A stretch of 64,000 nucleotides of DNA from Lachnospiraceae bacterium UBA7093 (lineage in GTDB: Bacteria; Bacillota; Clostridia; Lachnospirales; Lachnospiraceae), in NCBI GenBank assembly GCA_002492465.1, contig DKYT01000013.1:49337-113336 (forward strand). The letters run 5' to 3'. Position 1 is the stretch's first letter. Every line of letters starts with the position of its first letter. A model generated the notes under the pieces. It ran no database searches. It saw only the letters and a list, made by a program, of their open reading frames with translations, and had not been told where the DNA came from. Made by a program: the position numbers and the translations under genes. Positions 42,452 to 50,911 of this stretch are shown here, in pieces.

Positions 42452-43696
42452 ATGGATGTATTGATACAGTTAGGAAAAAATGCTGTGGAAGCAAAGTTTG
42501 CGCTTCAGGAGCTTTCCACGGCGCAGAAGGATCATGCCTTGTATGCCGTTGCAAGGGCGCTTAGGGCAAACGACTCATGGATTCTTCAGGAAAATGCAAA
42601 GGATATTGAGAAGGGCGAGGAGAAAGGGATGCATCCGGGGCTGCTTGACCGGCTGCGGCTTACCTCTGACCGTATAGAGGGAATGGCGGAGGGACTTGAA
42701 CAGATTGCCATGCTTCCCGATCCCATAGGGGAAGTACTGGAAACCATAGAGCGCCCCAACGGTCTTCGAATTGAAAAGAGAAGGGTCCCGATGGGGGTAA
42801 TCGGCATGATTTATGAGTCCCGTCCCAATGTTACAGCCGATGCCTTCGGATTGTGCTTTAAAAGCGGCAATGCCGTTATTTTAAAGGGCGGCAGCGATGC
42901 CATCTGCTCCAATCAGGCGATTACAAAAGTGATCAGAGACGCATTGAAGGAGGAGGGGATTACAGAAGATGCGGTTCAGCTCATCACCTCCACCGACAGG
43001 GCGGTGGCACAGGAATTTATGAGAATGAAGGCGTATGTGGATCTTCTCATTCCCAGAGGCGGTGCAGGGTTGATCAGAAGCGTGGTGGAGAACAGCACCA
43101 TACCGGTGATTGAAACGGGAACGGGAAATTGTCATATCTATGTAGATCAGGATGCGGATCTTGAAAAGGCAGTGCCCATTATTATCAATGCCAAGACACA
43201 GAGGATTGGGGTATGCAATGCATGTGAATCCCTTGTAATCCATGAAGCCATAAAAGAAAAGCTGCTCCCGGTATTGGCGAAAGCCCTGGAAAAGCATCAC
43301 GTGGAGATACGCGGAGACGAGGGAGTACAGCAGGTGATTGGCTGTACGCCGGCATCGGAAGAGGACTATGGAAAAGAGTATTTGGATTATATCATATCCA
43401 TGAAGACGGTTTCCTCCGTGGAGGAGGCGATCCGCCATATCAACCGCTATAATACCAGACATTCAGAGGCGATTCTTACGGAAAATAAAGAGACGGCGGA
43501 GAAATTTTTAAACCAGGTGGATGCCGCCTGTGTTTATGTAAATGCATCCACCCGGTTTACCGACGGGTTTGAATTTGGTTTTGGCGCTGAGATCGGTATC
43601 AGCACCCAGAAGCTCCATGCAAGAGGTCCTATGGGGCTTAAAGAGCTTACGTCCTACAAATACAGAATTGTGGGAACGGGACAAATCCGGGAATAG
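42452..43696 (+). CDS. proA: glutamate-5-semialdehyde dehydrogenase
   Basis: ProA reduces gamma-glutamyl phosphate to the semialdehyde in proline synthesis, using NADPH. The 414-residue product has IYESRPNVTADAFGLCFKSGNAVILKGG, in which the NADP-binding loop is plain, and VDLLIPRGGAGLI; the catalytic cysteine region is RIGVCNACESLVIHE. DGFEFGFGAEIGISTQK near the C terminus is typical. proB (glutamate 5-kinase) is not beside it. It ends one base from the stop codon of the convergent degV gene. Confidence 0.96.
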   Translation: MDVLIQLGKNAVEAKFALQELSTAQKDHALYAVARALRANDSWILQENAKDIEKGEEKGMHPGLLDRLRLTSDRIEGMAEGLEQIAMLPDPIGEVLETIERPNGLRIEKRRVPMGVIGMIYESRPNVTADAFGLCFKSGNAVILKGGSDAICSNQAITKVIRDALKEEGITEDAVQLITSTDRAVAQEFMRMKAYVDLLIPRGGAGLIRSVVENSTIPVIETGTGNCHIYVDQDADLEKAVPIIINAKTQRIGVCNACESLVIHEAIKEKLLPVLAKALEKHHVEIRGDEGVQQVIGCTPASEEDYGKEYLDYIISMKTVSSVEEAIRHINRYNTRHSEAILTENKETAEKFLNQVDAACVYVNASTRFTDGFEFGFGAEIGISTQKLHARGPMGLKELTSYKYRIVGTGQIRE

Positions 43697-43697
43697 A

Positions 43698-44552
43698 TCA
43701 GGGGGCAAAGTATGCCACTGCGATTGCGCCGGGTCCTACGTGGGTTCCGATGGTTCCTCCTACAGTGGCAACAGGAAGCCGGTCCACATGATCTTTCCAA
43801 AGCTTTTCGCTGTCGGTAATGTATTTCTGGATCAACAGGTCGCTCAGACCGGTATAGCCTAAAAAGTAGGGCTTCTTAAAATCAATTCCTCCCGATGCGT
43901 CTATTCGCTGGGCAAGCAGGTTATTTCCCTGCTTTGAGCCCCGCGCTTTGCCCAGCATGACCACTTCGCCGTCCACAACGCCTACCACGGGCTTGATGGA
44001 CAGAACATTTCCTGCAAAGGCAACGGTTTTGGAGATCCGTCCGCCTTTTTTTAAGTATTCCAATGTATCCAAAAGGGCGATCAGGTGGATATTTTTCTTT
44101 TCCTTTTCCAGGGTATCCACGATGGTCTGTATGTCATTGCCGGCATCCTTTAGCTGCAGGGCATATTCCACCAGCGCCCGTTCGCCCACCGTTGCGTTTT
44201 CACTGTCTACCACAAATGCCCTGCCTTCAAATTCTTTTGCGGCGATACAGGCGCTTTGATAAGTGCCCGATAATTTGCCCGACAGGGTAATCACAAGAGC
44301 AAGGTCGCCGGCATCGGTTACTTTCCGGATTGCCTGTTCAAAATCATAGGGGGAGATCTGGCTTGTAACGGGAAGCGCTTCGTATTCGATCAGCTTTTCG
44401 TAAAATTCCCTGTGGCTTAAATTGACTCCGTCCAGATATTCTTCCGTGTCAAAGGTGATCTTCATGGGAAGAACCGTGAGATCCTCCCTGCCGGGATTGG
44501 TGATGTCGGAGGAGGAATCGGTTATAATTTGAATTTTCATGTTTTTCCTCAT
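43698..44552 (-). CDS. DegV family fatty-acid-binding protein
   Basis: DegV/FakB-type proteins bind a fatty acid and present it to a kinase. The product (284 residues) has IITDSSSDITNPGREDLTVLPMKITFD at the N terminus and the family motif SQISPYDFEQAIRKV, with ITLSGKLSGTYQSACIAA and GGTIGTHVGPGAIAVAYFA later. The ATG at 44552 has AAAGGAG seven bases upstream and begins MRKNMKIQ; an ATG at 44540 also fits. The gene is convergent with proA, with only one base between the stop codons. Confidence 0.92.
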   Translation of the reverse strand: MRKNMKIQIITDSSSDITNPGREDLTVLPMKITFDTEEYLDGVNLSHREFYEKLIEYEALPVTSQISPYDFEQAIRKVTDAGDLALVITLSGKLSGTYQSACIAAKEFEGRAFVVDSENATVGERALVEYALQLKDAGNDIQTIVDTLEKEKKNIHLIALLDTLEYLKKGGRISKTVAFAGNVLSIKPVVGVVDGEVVMLGKARGSKQGNNLLAQRIDASGGIDFKKPYFLGYTGLSDLLIQKYITDSEKLWKDHVDRLPVATVGGTIGTHVGPGAIAVAYFAP

Positions 44553-44589
44553 TTCTGCGCTCCTTTTGCGCGTTTCATTGTCAGAAGGA

Positions 44590-44618
44590 AGTATAGCACA
44601 GTCCCTTTCTGCTGTCAA
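44590..44618 (-). promoter_or_regulatory. predicted promoter of degV
   Basis: On the minus strand, TTGACA (44618-44613) and TATACT (44595-44590) are separated by 17 bases, with TGC before the -10 giving an extended -10. This is close to consensus. Confidence 0.75.
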
Positions 44619-44636
44619 AATAGGGTATATCTTTTA

Positions 44637-44665
44637 TTGTACGGCAAATCAACCTGTGCTATAAT
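44637..44665 (+). promoter_or_regulatory. predicted promoter of the lactonase-fold gene
   Basis: TTGTAC (44637-44642) and a perfect TATAAT (44660-44665) are 17 bases apart, and TGC before the -10 extends it. The next gene starts 40 bases downstream behind a GGAGG ribosome binding site. Confidence 0.7.
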
Positions 44666-44704
44666 AAGGGAAGATTTGCAAAAACGTTCCGCATGGAGGT
44701 TGTT

Positions 44705-45766
44705 ATGGGAAAAGAAAAATATGTAGCCTATGTATCCACATACACATCAGGAAATAAAAGCAGCTTTGGAATACGCATTTATGACGTGGATTTGGAAAAC
44801 GGAAGATTTTCCGAAAAGGATCAGGTAGAGATCACAAATTCTTCTTATGTAACCATATCCCACAACCGTAAATATTTGTATTCCATTACCGATTTTGGTG
44901 TGGAATCCTACAAAATCCTGGATGACGGAAGCCTTGCAGTGATCAACCATGCGCCTATTAACGGCATGAGAGGATGTTATCTTTCCACCGACTATGAGGA
45001 TAAGTTTCTGTTTGTAGCAGGGTATCATGACGCCAAGCTGACCGTTTTGAGAGTGGAGGAGAACGGCGCTATCGGAGAGATCACAGAGGAAATATTCCAC
45101 AAAGGGCTGGGCAGCATAGCGGAGAGAAATTTCAGACCTCATATTAACTGTGTGAAGATGACCAGAGACAACAGATTTCTGTGCGCTGCAGATCTGGGTA
45201 TGGATCATGTGGTGGTCTATGAACTGAATCATTTAAGCGGTAAACTGCGCCAGGTGGATATTATAAGAAGCGAACAGGAATCGGCGCCACGCCATTTGAA
45301 ATTTTCAAAGGACGGAAAGTATTTATATATTGTGCATGAACTGAAAAATTATATTGATGTGTATACGTATTCCATAGACGAGCACAACAATCCTGTTTTT
45401 ACCAAAATACAGAATATTCCCACTTTGAATTCTTACCATGCCGGCGGATCGGCTGCAAGCGCCCTTACCTTCTCGGAGGATTTCCAGTATCTGTGCAGCT
45501 CCAACGCAGGGGATAACAGCGTCATTGTCTATAAAATCGATCAGGAGACAGGGCTGCTTACGAAAATCCTGTGTCTGCCGGTAAGCGGAGACTATCCCAA
45601 GGATGCGGCGCTGTTCCCGGACAACAGACATCTGGTTTCCCTAAATCACGAATCGGATTCCATGACGTTTTTCAATGTGGATATGAATAACGGAACGCTT
45701 GTGATGAATGGAAGAGAAATGAAGGTGGATCAACCTAACTGCATTATCTTTTATCGTTTAAAATAA
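44705..45766 (+). CDS. lactonase family beta-propeller protein
   Basis: This 353-residue cytoplasmic protein has the seven-bladed propeller sequence pattern of the 6-phosphogluconolactonase (Pgl, PF10282) family: YVAYVSTYTSGNKSSFGIRIYDVD at the start, repeated strands such as YLYSITDFGVESYKIL and YLYIVHELKNYIDVYTY, and RPHINCVKMTRDNRFLCAADLG. Members hydrolyse 6-phosphogluconolactone or related lactones, but most have no proven substrate. The ATG at 44705 has GGAGG eight bases upstream; an in-frame ATG at 44693 overlaps that site. Confidence 0.85.
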   Translation: MGKEKYVAYVSTYTSGNKSSFGIRIYDVDLENGRFSEKDQVEITNSSYVTISHNRKYLYSITDFGVESYKILDDGSLAVINHAPINGMRGCYLSTDYEDKFLFVAGYHDAKLTVLRVEENGAIGEITEEIFHKGLGSIAERNFRPHINCVKMTRDNRFLCAADLGMDHVVVYELNHLSGKLRQVDIIRSEQESAPRHLKFSKDGKYLYIVHELKNYIDVYTYSIDEHNNPVFTKIQNIPTLNSYHAGGSAASALTFSEDFQYLCSSNAGDNSVIVYKIDQETGLLTKILCLPVSGDYPKDAALFPDNRHLVSLNHESDSMTFFNVDMNNGTLVMNGREMKVDQPNCIIFYRLK

Positions 45767-45799
45767 ACGAACGCCGCCACGCTTTGCGAGCCGGCTTAT
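45767..45799. repeat. copy B of a hairpin-like sequence at gene ends
   Basis: It follows the lactonase-gene stop codon directly. CACGCTTTGCGAGCCGGC and the next four bases (45778-45799) are identical, over 22 bases, to 59683-59704 behind serA. The first part, ACGAACGCCGCCACGCT, also matches the reverse complement of the hairpin behind the permease operon at 3009-3037. The shared part can form an imperfect hairpin around TTT. Confidence 0.65.
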
Positions 45800-45806
45800 C
45801 TAAAGA

Positions 45807-45843
45807 AAATCCGACCATCGCCTGTGTCACGGTCGGATTTTTT
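45807..45843. terminator. bidirectional terminator between lactonase-fold gene and aroC
   Basis: AAATCCGACC (45807-45816) pairs with GGTCGGATTT (45831-45840), followed by a T-run on the plus strand. On the minus strand the A-rich left side supplies a short T-run, so it can serve aroC too. Confidence 0.75.
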
Positions 45844-45858
45844 ATATCTGAAGGCAGA

Positions 45859-46959
45859 TTATTTTTGATAAAAATCGGTAAGGTAGGAAAGTCTTGCGGT
45901 CATATTCAGCATACATTCGTCTAAAAGGGTAAGCGCCGTCATTGCCTCCACTACCACCACAGCTCTGGGGACGATAACCGGATCATGGCGTCCCTTAATG
46001 GCAATTTCTATATTTTCCATATTCTGATTCACCGTTTCCTGGGGAGAGAAAATAGAGGGAGTGGGCTTTATGTGTGCCCGCACAATCAGCCGGGAACCGT
46101 CGCTGATTCCCCCAAGAATACCGCCGGCGTGGTTTGTTTTCTTGGTGATTTTTCCGTTGACGCTGCGAAAGGCATCGTTGTTGTGGGAGCCTGTGGCGTT
46201 TGAAACTTCAATGCCGTCTCCAATCTCCACAGCCTTTACTGCGCCGATGGACATCAGCGCCTTCGCCAGATTGGCGTCAAGCTTTTCGAATACAGGATCA
46301 CCTATGCCGGCAGGTAAACCGTCTGCAATGCATTCAATAACGCCGCCGCTGGAATCTTTGCGCTTCATACATTCCTCCAGATAGGCAAGGGCAAGCCGGT
46401 CTGCGTTGTAATCGGGCATACAGGTGGCGGTTTTCAGGCTTGCTTCCCGGTCGAAGCAAGCCATATCGGCGGAAATAGGACCGATGGATTTGGTGTAGGC
46501 GGTAACATAAATACCCATTTGGTTTAAAATTTTCATGGCAATTGCCCCTGCCGCAACCCGCCCAATGGTTTCCCTTCCGGAGGAACGTCCGCCGCCGGTG
46601 TAATCCCGGAATCCGTATTTTGCATCAAAGGTATAGTCCCCGTGACCGGGGCGGTAACAGGATGCGATCTGGCTGTAGTCGGAGGACTTTTGGGAGGTGT
46701 TGGGAACCATCAGTGAAATAGGGGTTCCCGTGGTTTTCCCCTGGAAAACGCCGGAGAGGATCTCCACCTGGTCCGATTCCTTCCGGGGGGTGGAAATGGA
46801 GGTTTGACCGGGCTTGCGTCGGTCAAGGTAGGGCTGTATGTCCTCTTCGCTAAGAGAAAGCCCGGCGGGACAGCCGTCGATTACAACGCCAAGTGCTTTC
46901 CCGTGGGATTCGCCCCAGGTGGTTATTCTGAAAATATTTCCAAATGTCGAACCAGCCAT
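45859..46959 (-). CDS. aroC: chorismate synthase
   Basis: AroC makes chorismate from EPSP with reduced FMN. The 366-residue product has the N-terminal signature GNIFRITTWGESHGKALGVVIDGCPAG, DRRKPGQTSISTPRKE, and the middle GGGRSSGRETIGRVAAGAIA. It starts at the ATG at 46959 behind AAAGGATGATGTG and points away from the M15 peptidase gene. Other shikimate genes are not in the window. Confidence 0.97.
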   Translation of the reverse strand: MAGSTFGNIFRITTWGESHGKALGVVIDGCPAGLSLSEEDIQPYLDRRKPGQTSISTPRKESDQVEILSGVFQGKTTGTPISLMVPNTSQKSSDYSQIASCYRPGHGDYTFDAKYGFRDYTGGGRSSGRETIGRVAAGAIAMKILNQMGIYVTAYTKSIGPISADMACFDREASLKTATCMPDYNADRLALAYLEECMKRKDSSGGVIECIADGLPAGIGDPVFEKLDANLAKALMSIGAVKAVEIGDGIEVSNATGSHNNDAFRSVNGKITKKTNHAGGILGGISDGSRLIVRAHIKPTPSIFSPQETVNQNMENIEIAIKGRHDPVIVPRAVVVVEAMTALTLLDECMLNMTARLSYLTDFYQK

Positions 46960-46997
46960 AAAATCACATCATCCTTTCAAAGTTAAGTTTCTATCAA

Positions 46998-47026
46998 ATT
47001 ATAGCCGAAATAAATGAATTTTACAA
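46998..47026 (-). promoter_or_regulatory. predicted promoter of aroC
   Basis: On the minus strand, TTGTAA (47026-47021) and a perfect TATAAT (47003-46998) are separated by 17 bases. Confidence 0.7.
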
Positions 47027-47044
47027 TTATTTTTATATCACCTA

Positions 47045-47073
47045 TTGTAGAATGGCTCAAATTTGTGTAAAAT
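47045..47073 (+). promoter_or_regulatory. predicted promoter of the M15 peptidase-tgt-yajC genes
   Basis: TTGTAG (47045-47050) and TAAAAT (47068-47073) are 17 bases apart. It stands back to back with the aroC promoter. Confidence 0.55.
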
Positions 47074-47115
47074 GTTATGTATATGTGTTTAAATTGAAAT
47101 TTTGGGTGAAATGTG

Positions 47116-48192
47116 ATGAAGAGACCGCTAAATGAAAGGGCAAAAGCCTTTTTTATCAATATGGGACGCCAAAGCAGGTTTTTAAGGCTGCCTGCTATTA
47201 TTGGACTTGCCGTAACCATGCTTTTTTATCAGGTTTATGATTATTGCCGAAAGGGAACCAAACGGTTTGCCTGTACAATTTTTATATTGTGTTGTTTTAT
47301 GGTGGGAAACAGTTTTTCCTTTCCCGTTTTTCAGGAGGACAACGGCTTTGTATCCGACAATGAAAAAGAAAATACGGTAGCGGCAGTAGTGGCTTCGGAT
47401 ATTACCCTTGCAAACGAGCAGACGGTTGCCTACGACGAACTGGAAATGCTGGAGGATGAGGATGTGCTCGACGGCTATGAGGATGCGGAACTTCATGGCA
47501 TGGAAGGGGTGGATAAATATCTTCTGGATGAAATTATCAATACCGAGGGCGGGGAAGAGGCGAAGACCGAGGTCGTGACGGAATCAGAAGGGGAAGAAAA
47601 AGGAGCCTCTTTTGACGAAAATGACTGGAAGCTGGTGCTGATCAATAAGCAGCATCCGATTCCCGAGGACTATACCTTTACCCTGGGACCTATTAAGACC
47701 ATTAAGGGAACCATGCAGTGTGATGAAAGAATCATTGAGGAGCTTCTGGCTATGATGCAGGCGGCAAGCGAAGACGGCGTGAACCTTGCCATCTGTTCTC
47801 CTTACAGGGATCTTGCCTGGCAGGAGGTTTTGTTCAATCGAAAAATCAAAGCATATATGAATAAAGGAATGTCTTACATGGAGGCATACAAAATATCCTC
47901 CCAGGCAGTAACGGTACCGGGGGCAAGCGAGCATCAGATCGGACTTGCCATCGATATTGTGTCGGATGTGTATACAACCCTGGACGAGGGGTTTGCGGAA
48001 ACCGACGCGGGAATCTGGCTGGAGGAGCATTGCGCCGAATACGGCTTTGTGCTTCGTTATCCCAAAGGAAAAGAGTACATCACCAGTATCGAATTTGAAC
48101 CCTGGCATTTCCGCTATGTAGGAAAGGAAGCGGCGGGCGTGATGATGAAAGAGAATTTGTGCCTGGAGGAATTTTGGGAGAAATATTTGTAA
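47116..48192 (+). CDS. M15 family D-alanyl-D-alanine carboxypeptidase (VanY-like)
   Basis: This zinc carboxypeptidase trims D-Ala from peptidoglycan side chains. The 358-residue product has two hydrophobic stretches near the N terminus (about 20-36 and 52-72), the second probably a membrane anchor, an acidic region (about 85-160), and a VanY domain. That domain shows the zinc motif VPGASEHQIGLAIDIV and the second His in FEPWHFRYVGKEAA. ATG at 47116 is chosen; a GTG one codon earlier is possible. tgt follows after 15 bases. Confidence 0.88.
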   Translation: MKRPLNERAKAFFINMGRQSRFLRLPAIIGLAVTMLFYQVYDYCRKGTKRFACTIFILCCFMVGNSFSFPVFQEDNGFVSDNEKENTVAAVVASDITLANEQTVAYDELEMLEDEDVLDGYEDAELHGMEGVDKYLLDEIINTEGGEEAKTEVVTESEGEEKGASFDENDWKLVLINKQHPIPEDYTFTLGPIKTIKGTMQCDERIIEELLAMMQAASEDGVNLAICSPYRDLAWQEVLFNRKIKAYMNKGMSYMEAYKISSQAVTVPGASEHQIGLAIDIVSDVYTTLDEGFAETDAGIWLEEHCAEYGFVLRYPKGKEYITSIEFEPWHFRYVGKEAAGVMMKENLCLEEFWEKYL

Positions 48193-48207
48193 GTTTGGAG
48201 GAACGGT

Positions 48208-49350
48208 ATGTACCGGTTGCTGAAACAGGAAGGACGGGCAAAGCGGGGGGAGCTGACGACGGTTCACGGCGTGATACAAACGCCGGTTTTTATGAATGTA
48301 GGGACGGCTGCGGCGATTAAGGGAGCTGTTTCCACAGAGGATCTGGAACAGATTCATACCCAGGTGGAACTGTCCAACACTTATCATTTACATGTGAGAC
48401 CCGGGGACCAGATTATTAAACAGCTGGGCGGAATTCACAGGTTTATGTCCTGGAATAAGCCGGTTTTAACGGATTCAGGCGGATTCCAGGTTTTTTCCCT
48501 GGCAGGGCTGCGGAAAATCAAAGAAGAGGGCGTTTATTTCAACTCTCATATTGACGGACGGAAAATTTTCATGGGACCGGAGGAAAGTATGCAGATCCAG
48601 TCCAATCTTGCTTCCACCATAGCAATGGCTTTTGACGAGTGCGCGCCCAGCAAGGCGGACCGCGCCTATGTACAGGCGTCTGTTGAGCGGACTACCAGAT
48701 GGCTGGAACGGTGCCGGAAGGAAATGAAGAGACTAAACGGTCTGGAGGACACCATTAATCGGAATCAGTTGCTTTTTGGCATCAATCAGGGCGCCGTTTA
48801 TGAGGATATCAGAATTGAGCATGCAAAGGCAATTACCCAGATGGAACTTGACGGCTATGCCATAGGAGGGCTTGCCGTAGGGGAAAGCCATGAGGAAATG
48901 TATCATATTTTGGAAGAGACGATTCCTTATTTGCCCAAGGACAAGCCCACTTATCTGATGGGCGTGGGGACGCCGGCAAATATACTGGAAGGGGTGGAAA
49001 GGGGCGTTGATTTTTTCGACTGTGTTTATCCCAGCAGAAACGGCAGGCACGGGCACCTTTACACGAATCACGGCAAAATCAATCTTTTCAACGCAAAGTA
49101 TGAATTGGACCAAAGCCCCATTGAAGAGGGCTGTTCCTGTCCCGCGTGCCGGAGATATACCAGGGCGTATATCCGGCATTTATTAAAGGCAAAGGAAATG
49201 CTTGGAATGAGGCTTTGCGTGCTGCACAACCTGTATTTTTATAACACGATGATGGAAGAAATCAGAGACGCTCTGGATCAGGGAGAGTTTGCCGCCTACA
49301 AAAAAAGAAAGCTTGCAGGTATGGAAAATGACAAAAAGGCTTGTTTTTAG
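48208..49350 (+). CDS. tgt: queuine tRNA-ribosyltransferase
   Basis: Tgt exchanges guanine 34 for the queuosine precursor in tRNAs with GUN anticodons. The 380-residue product shows TDSGGFQVFSLAGL with the catalytic Asp, the second Asp region FFDCVYPSRNGRHGHLYT, and the zinc site CSCPACRRYTRAYIRHLLKA with a later His in LHNLYFY. The start has TTGGAGGAA upstream. yajC follows 64 bases later; queA and secDF, common neighbours of tgt-yajC elsewhere, are not here. Confidence 0.97.
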   Translation: MYRLLKQEGRAKRGELTTVHGVIQTPVFMNVGTAAAIKGAVSTEDLEQIHTQVELSNTYHLHVRPGDQIIKQLGGIHRFMSWNKPVLTDSGGFQVFSLAGLRKIKEEGVYFNSHIDGRKIFMGPEESMQIQSNLASTIAMAFDECAPSKADRAYVQASVERTTRWLERCRKEMKRLNGLEDTINRNQLLFGINQGAVYEDIRIEHAKAITQMELDGYAIGGLAVGESHEEMYHILEETIPYLPKDKPTYLMGVGTPANILEGVERGVDFFDCVYPSRNGRHGHLYTNHGKINLFNAKYELDQSPIEEGCSCPACRRYTRAYIRHLLKAKEMLGMRLCVLHNLYFYNTMMEEIRDALDQGEFAAYKKRKLAGMENDKKACF

Positions 49351-49414
49351 CAGTGTGATTGTGTATTATATTTGTTAGGCTTATTTAGAAAGTGAAAACA
49401 GGAGGAAATTTTAA

Positions 49415-49744
49415 ATGGGTATTTTACTGACAGCGAATGCTGCTGATGCGGCTGGCACGGGAGCTGGTGGTCTTGGACTGGGAATGATCTTATGGCTTGT
49501 GCTTATTTTCGGTTTTATGTATTTCTTTATGATCCGTCCCCAGAAAAAAGAACAGAAGAAAATGGCAGCAATGCTATCTTCTTTAGAGGTTGGCGACTGT
49601 GTGCTTACCAGCAGCGGCTTTTACGGGATCGTCATAGATATAACGGATGATACGGTAATCGTAGAATTTGGTAATAACAAAAATTGCCGTATTCCGATGC
49701 AGAAAACCGCCATATCGCAGGTTGAAAAGGCAGATGCAGAATAA
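49415..49744 (+). CDS. yajC: preprotein translocase subunit YajC
   Basis: YajC is a small membrane subunit that associates with SecDF. The 109-residue product has one membrane helix (LGMILWLVLIFGFMYFFMI, about 24-42), the highly conserved RPQKKEQKKMAAMLSSLEVGD, and a small beta domain after it. AGGAGGAAA precedes the start. It is followed by a strong terminator. Confidence 0.94.
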   Translation: MGILLTANAADAAGTGAGGLGLGMILWLVLIFGFMYFFMIRPQKKEQKKMAAMLSSLEVGDCVLTSSGFYGIVIDITDDTVIVEFGNNKNCRIPMQKTAISQVEKADAE

Positions 49745-49760
49745 AAATAAACCCGGAAGT

Positions 49761-49786
49761 AAGGCGCAGGATCTGCGCCTTATTTT
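49761..49786 (+). terminator. rho-independent terminator behind yajC
   Basis: AAGGCGCAG (49761-49769) pairs perfectly with CTGCGCCTT (49773-49781) around GAT, followed by ATTTTG. It separates yajC from leuB. Confidence 0.8.
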
Positions 49787-49825
49787 GTCAGAACAAGGAT
49801 AAACAACAGGGGAATGGAGGACAAG

Positions 49826-50911
49826 ATGAAATTAAATATTGCATGTATACCGGGAGACGGTATAGGACCGGAGATTGTTACAGAAGCAAAAAAGGTTTTG
49901 AATCAGACGGCAAAGGTTTATGGACATGAGATTTCCTATACGGATCTTCTCATGGGCGGCGCTTCCATAGATGTGCACGGAGTTCCGCTGACGGAGGAAA
50001 CGGTGGAGAAGGCGAAAGAGGCGGATGCGGTTTTAATGGGTTCCATCGGCGGAGATACCACAACCTCGCCCTGGTATAAGCTTGCCCCCCAGCTGCGTCC
50101 GGAAGCGGGACTTCTTGCCATCCGCAAGGCGTTGAACCTGTTTGCAAATTTACGACCGGCGGTTTTGTATGATGAGCTGGCGGATGCATGCCCCCTCAAG
50201 AAGGATATCAGCGGCGCAGGCTTTGATATGATGATTATGCGGGAACTGACCGGAGGACTTTACTTTGGAGAGCGCTATACCACCCAGGAAAACGGCGTCC
50301 GCAAGGCGGTGGACACCCTTACCTACAATGAAAACGAGATTCGCAGGATCGCTCTTAAGGGCTTCGATATTGCTATGAAGCGCCGGAAAAAGGTTACCAG
50401 CGTGGATAAGGCGAATGTGCTGGATTCCTCCAGATTGTGGCGTAAGGTGGTGGAAGAGGTGGCAAAGGATTACCCGGAGGTGACCCTGGAGCATATGCTG
50501 GTGGATAACTGCGCCATGCAGCTGGTGAAGAACCCGGCGCAGTTTGATGTGATTTTAACGGAGAATATGTTCGGAGACATTCTTTCCGACGAAGCAAGCA
50601 TGGTCACCGGATCTATAGGAATGCTTGCCTCCGCTTCTCTGAATGACAGCAAATTCGGACTTTACGAGCCAAGCCACGGTTCGGCGCCGGACATTGCCGG
50701 CAAGGGCATTGCCAACCCCATAGCCACAGTTCTTTCAGCGGCAATGATGCTGCGTTTTTCCTTTGATCTGGACAAGGAGGCGGATGCCGTTGAGAATGCA
50801 GTGAAAAATGTGCTGAAAAAAGGATATCGAACCGTTGATATTATGTCGGAAGGCTGCAGGCAGGTTGGCTGCAAGGAAATGGGTGATTTATTAGCAGATG
50901 AAATCAACTGA
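49826..50911 (+). CDS. leuB: 3-isopropylmalate dehydrogenase
   Basis: LeuB oxidises and decarboxylates 3-isopropylmalate in leucine synthesis, with NAD+. The 361-residue product has IACIPGDGIGPEIVTEAKKVL, LLAIRKALNLFANLRP, the metal and substrate motifs LTGGLYFGERY and MLVDNCAMQLVKNP, and the NAD-binding GSAPDIAGKGIANPIA. The ATG at 49826 has GGAGG eight bases upstream; an in-frame ATG at 49814 overlaps that site. Its end overlaps the next gene by 14 bases. Confidence 0.96.
   Translation: MKLNIACIPGDGIGPEIVTEAKKVLNQTAKVYGHEISYTDLLMGGASIDVHGVPLTEETVEKAKEADAVLMGSIGGDTTTSPWYKLAPQLRPEAGLLAIRKALNLFANLRPAVLYDELADACPLKKDISGAGFDMMIMRELTGGLYFGERYTTQENGVRKAVDTLTYNENEIRRIALKGFDIAMKRRKKVTSVDKANVLDSSRLWRKVVEEVAKDYPEVTLEHMLVDNCAMQLVKNPAQFDVILTENMFGDILSDEASMVTGSIGMLASASLNDSKFGLYEPSHGSAPDIAGKGIANPIATVLSAAMMLRFSFDLDKEADAVENAVKNVLKKGYRTVDIMSEGCRQVGCKEMGDLLADEIN

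Noticed and set aside
49745..49825. T-box or leader attenuator before leuB
   Set aside because: The spacer is only 81 bases, holds the yajC terminator and a ribosome binding site, and has no room for a leader peptide or T-box.
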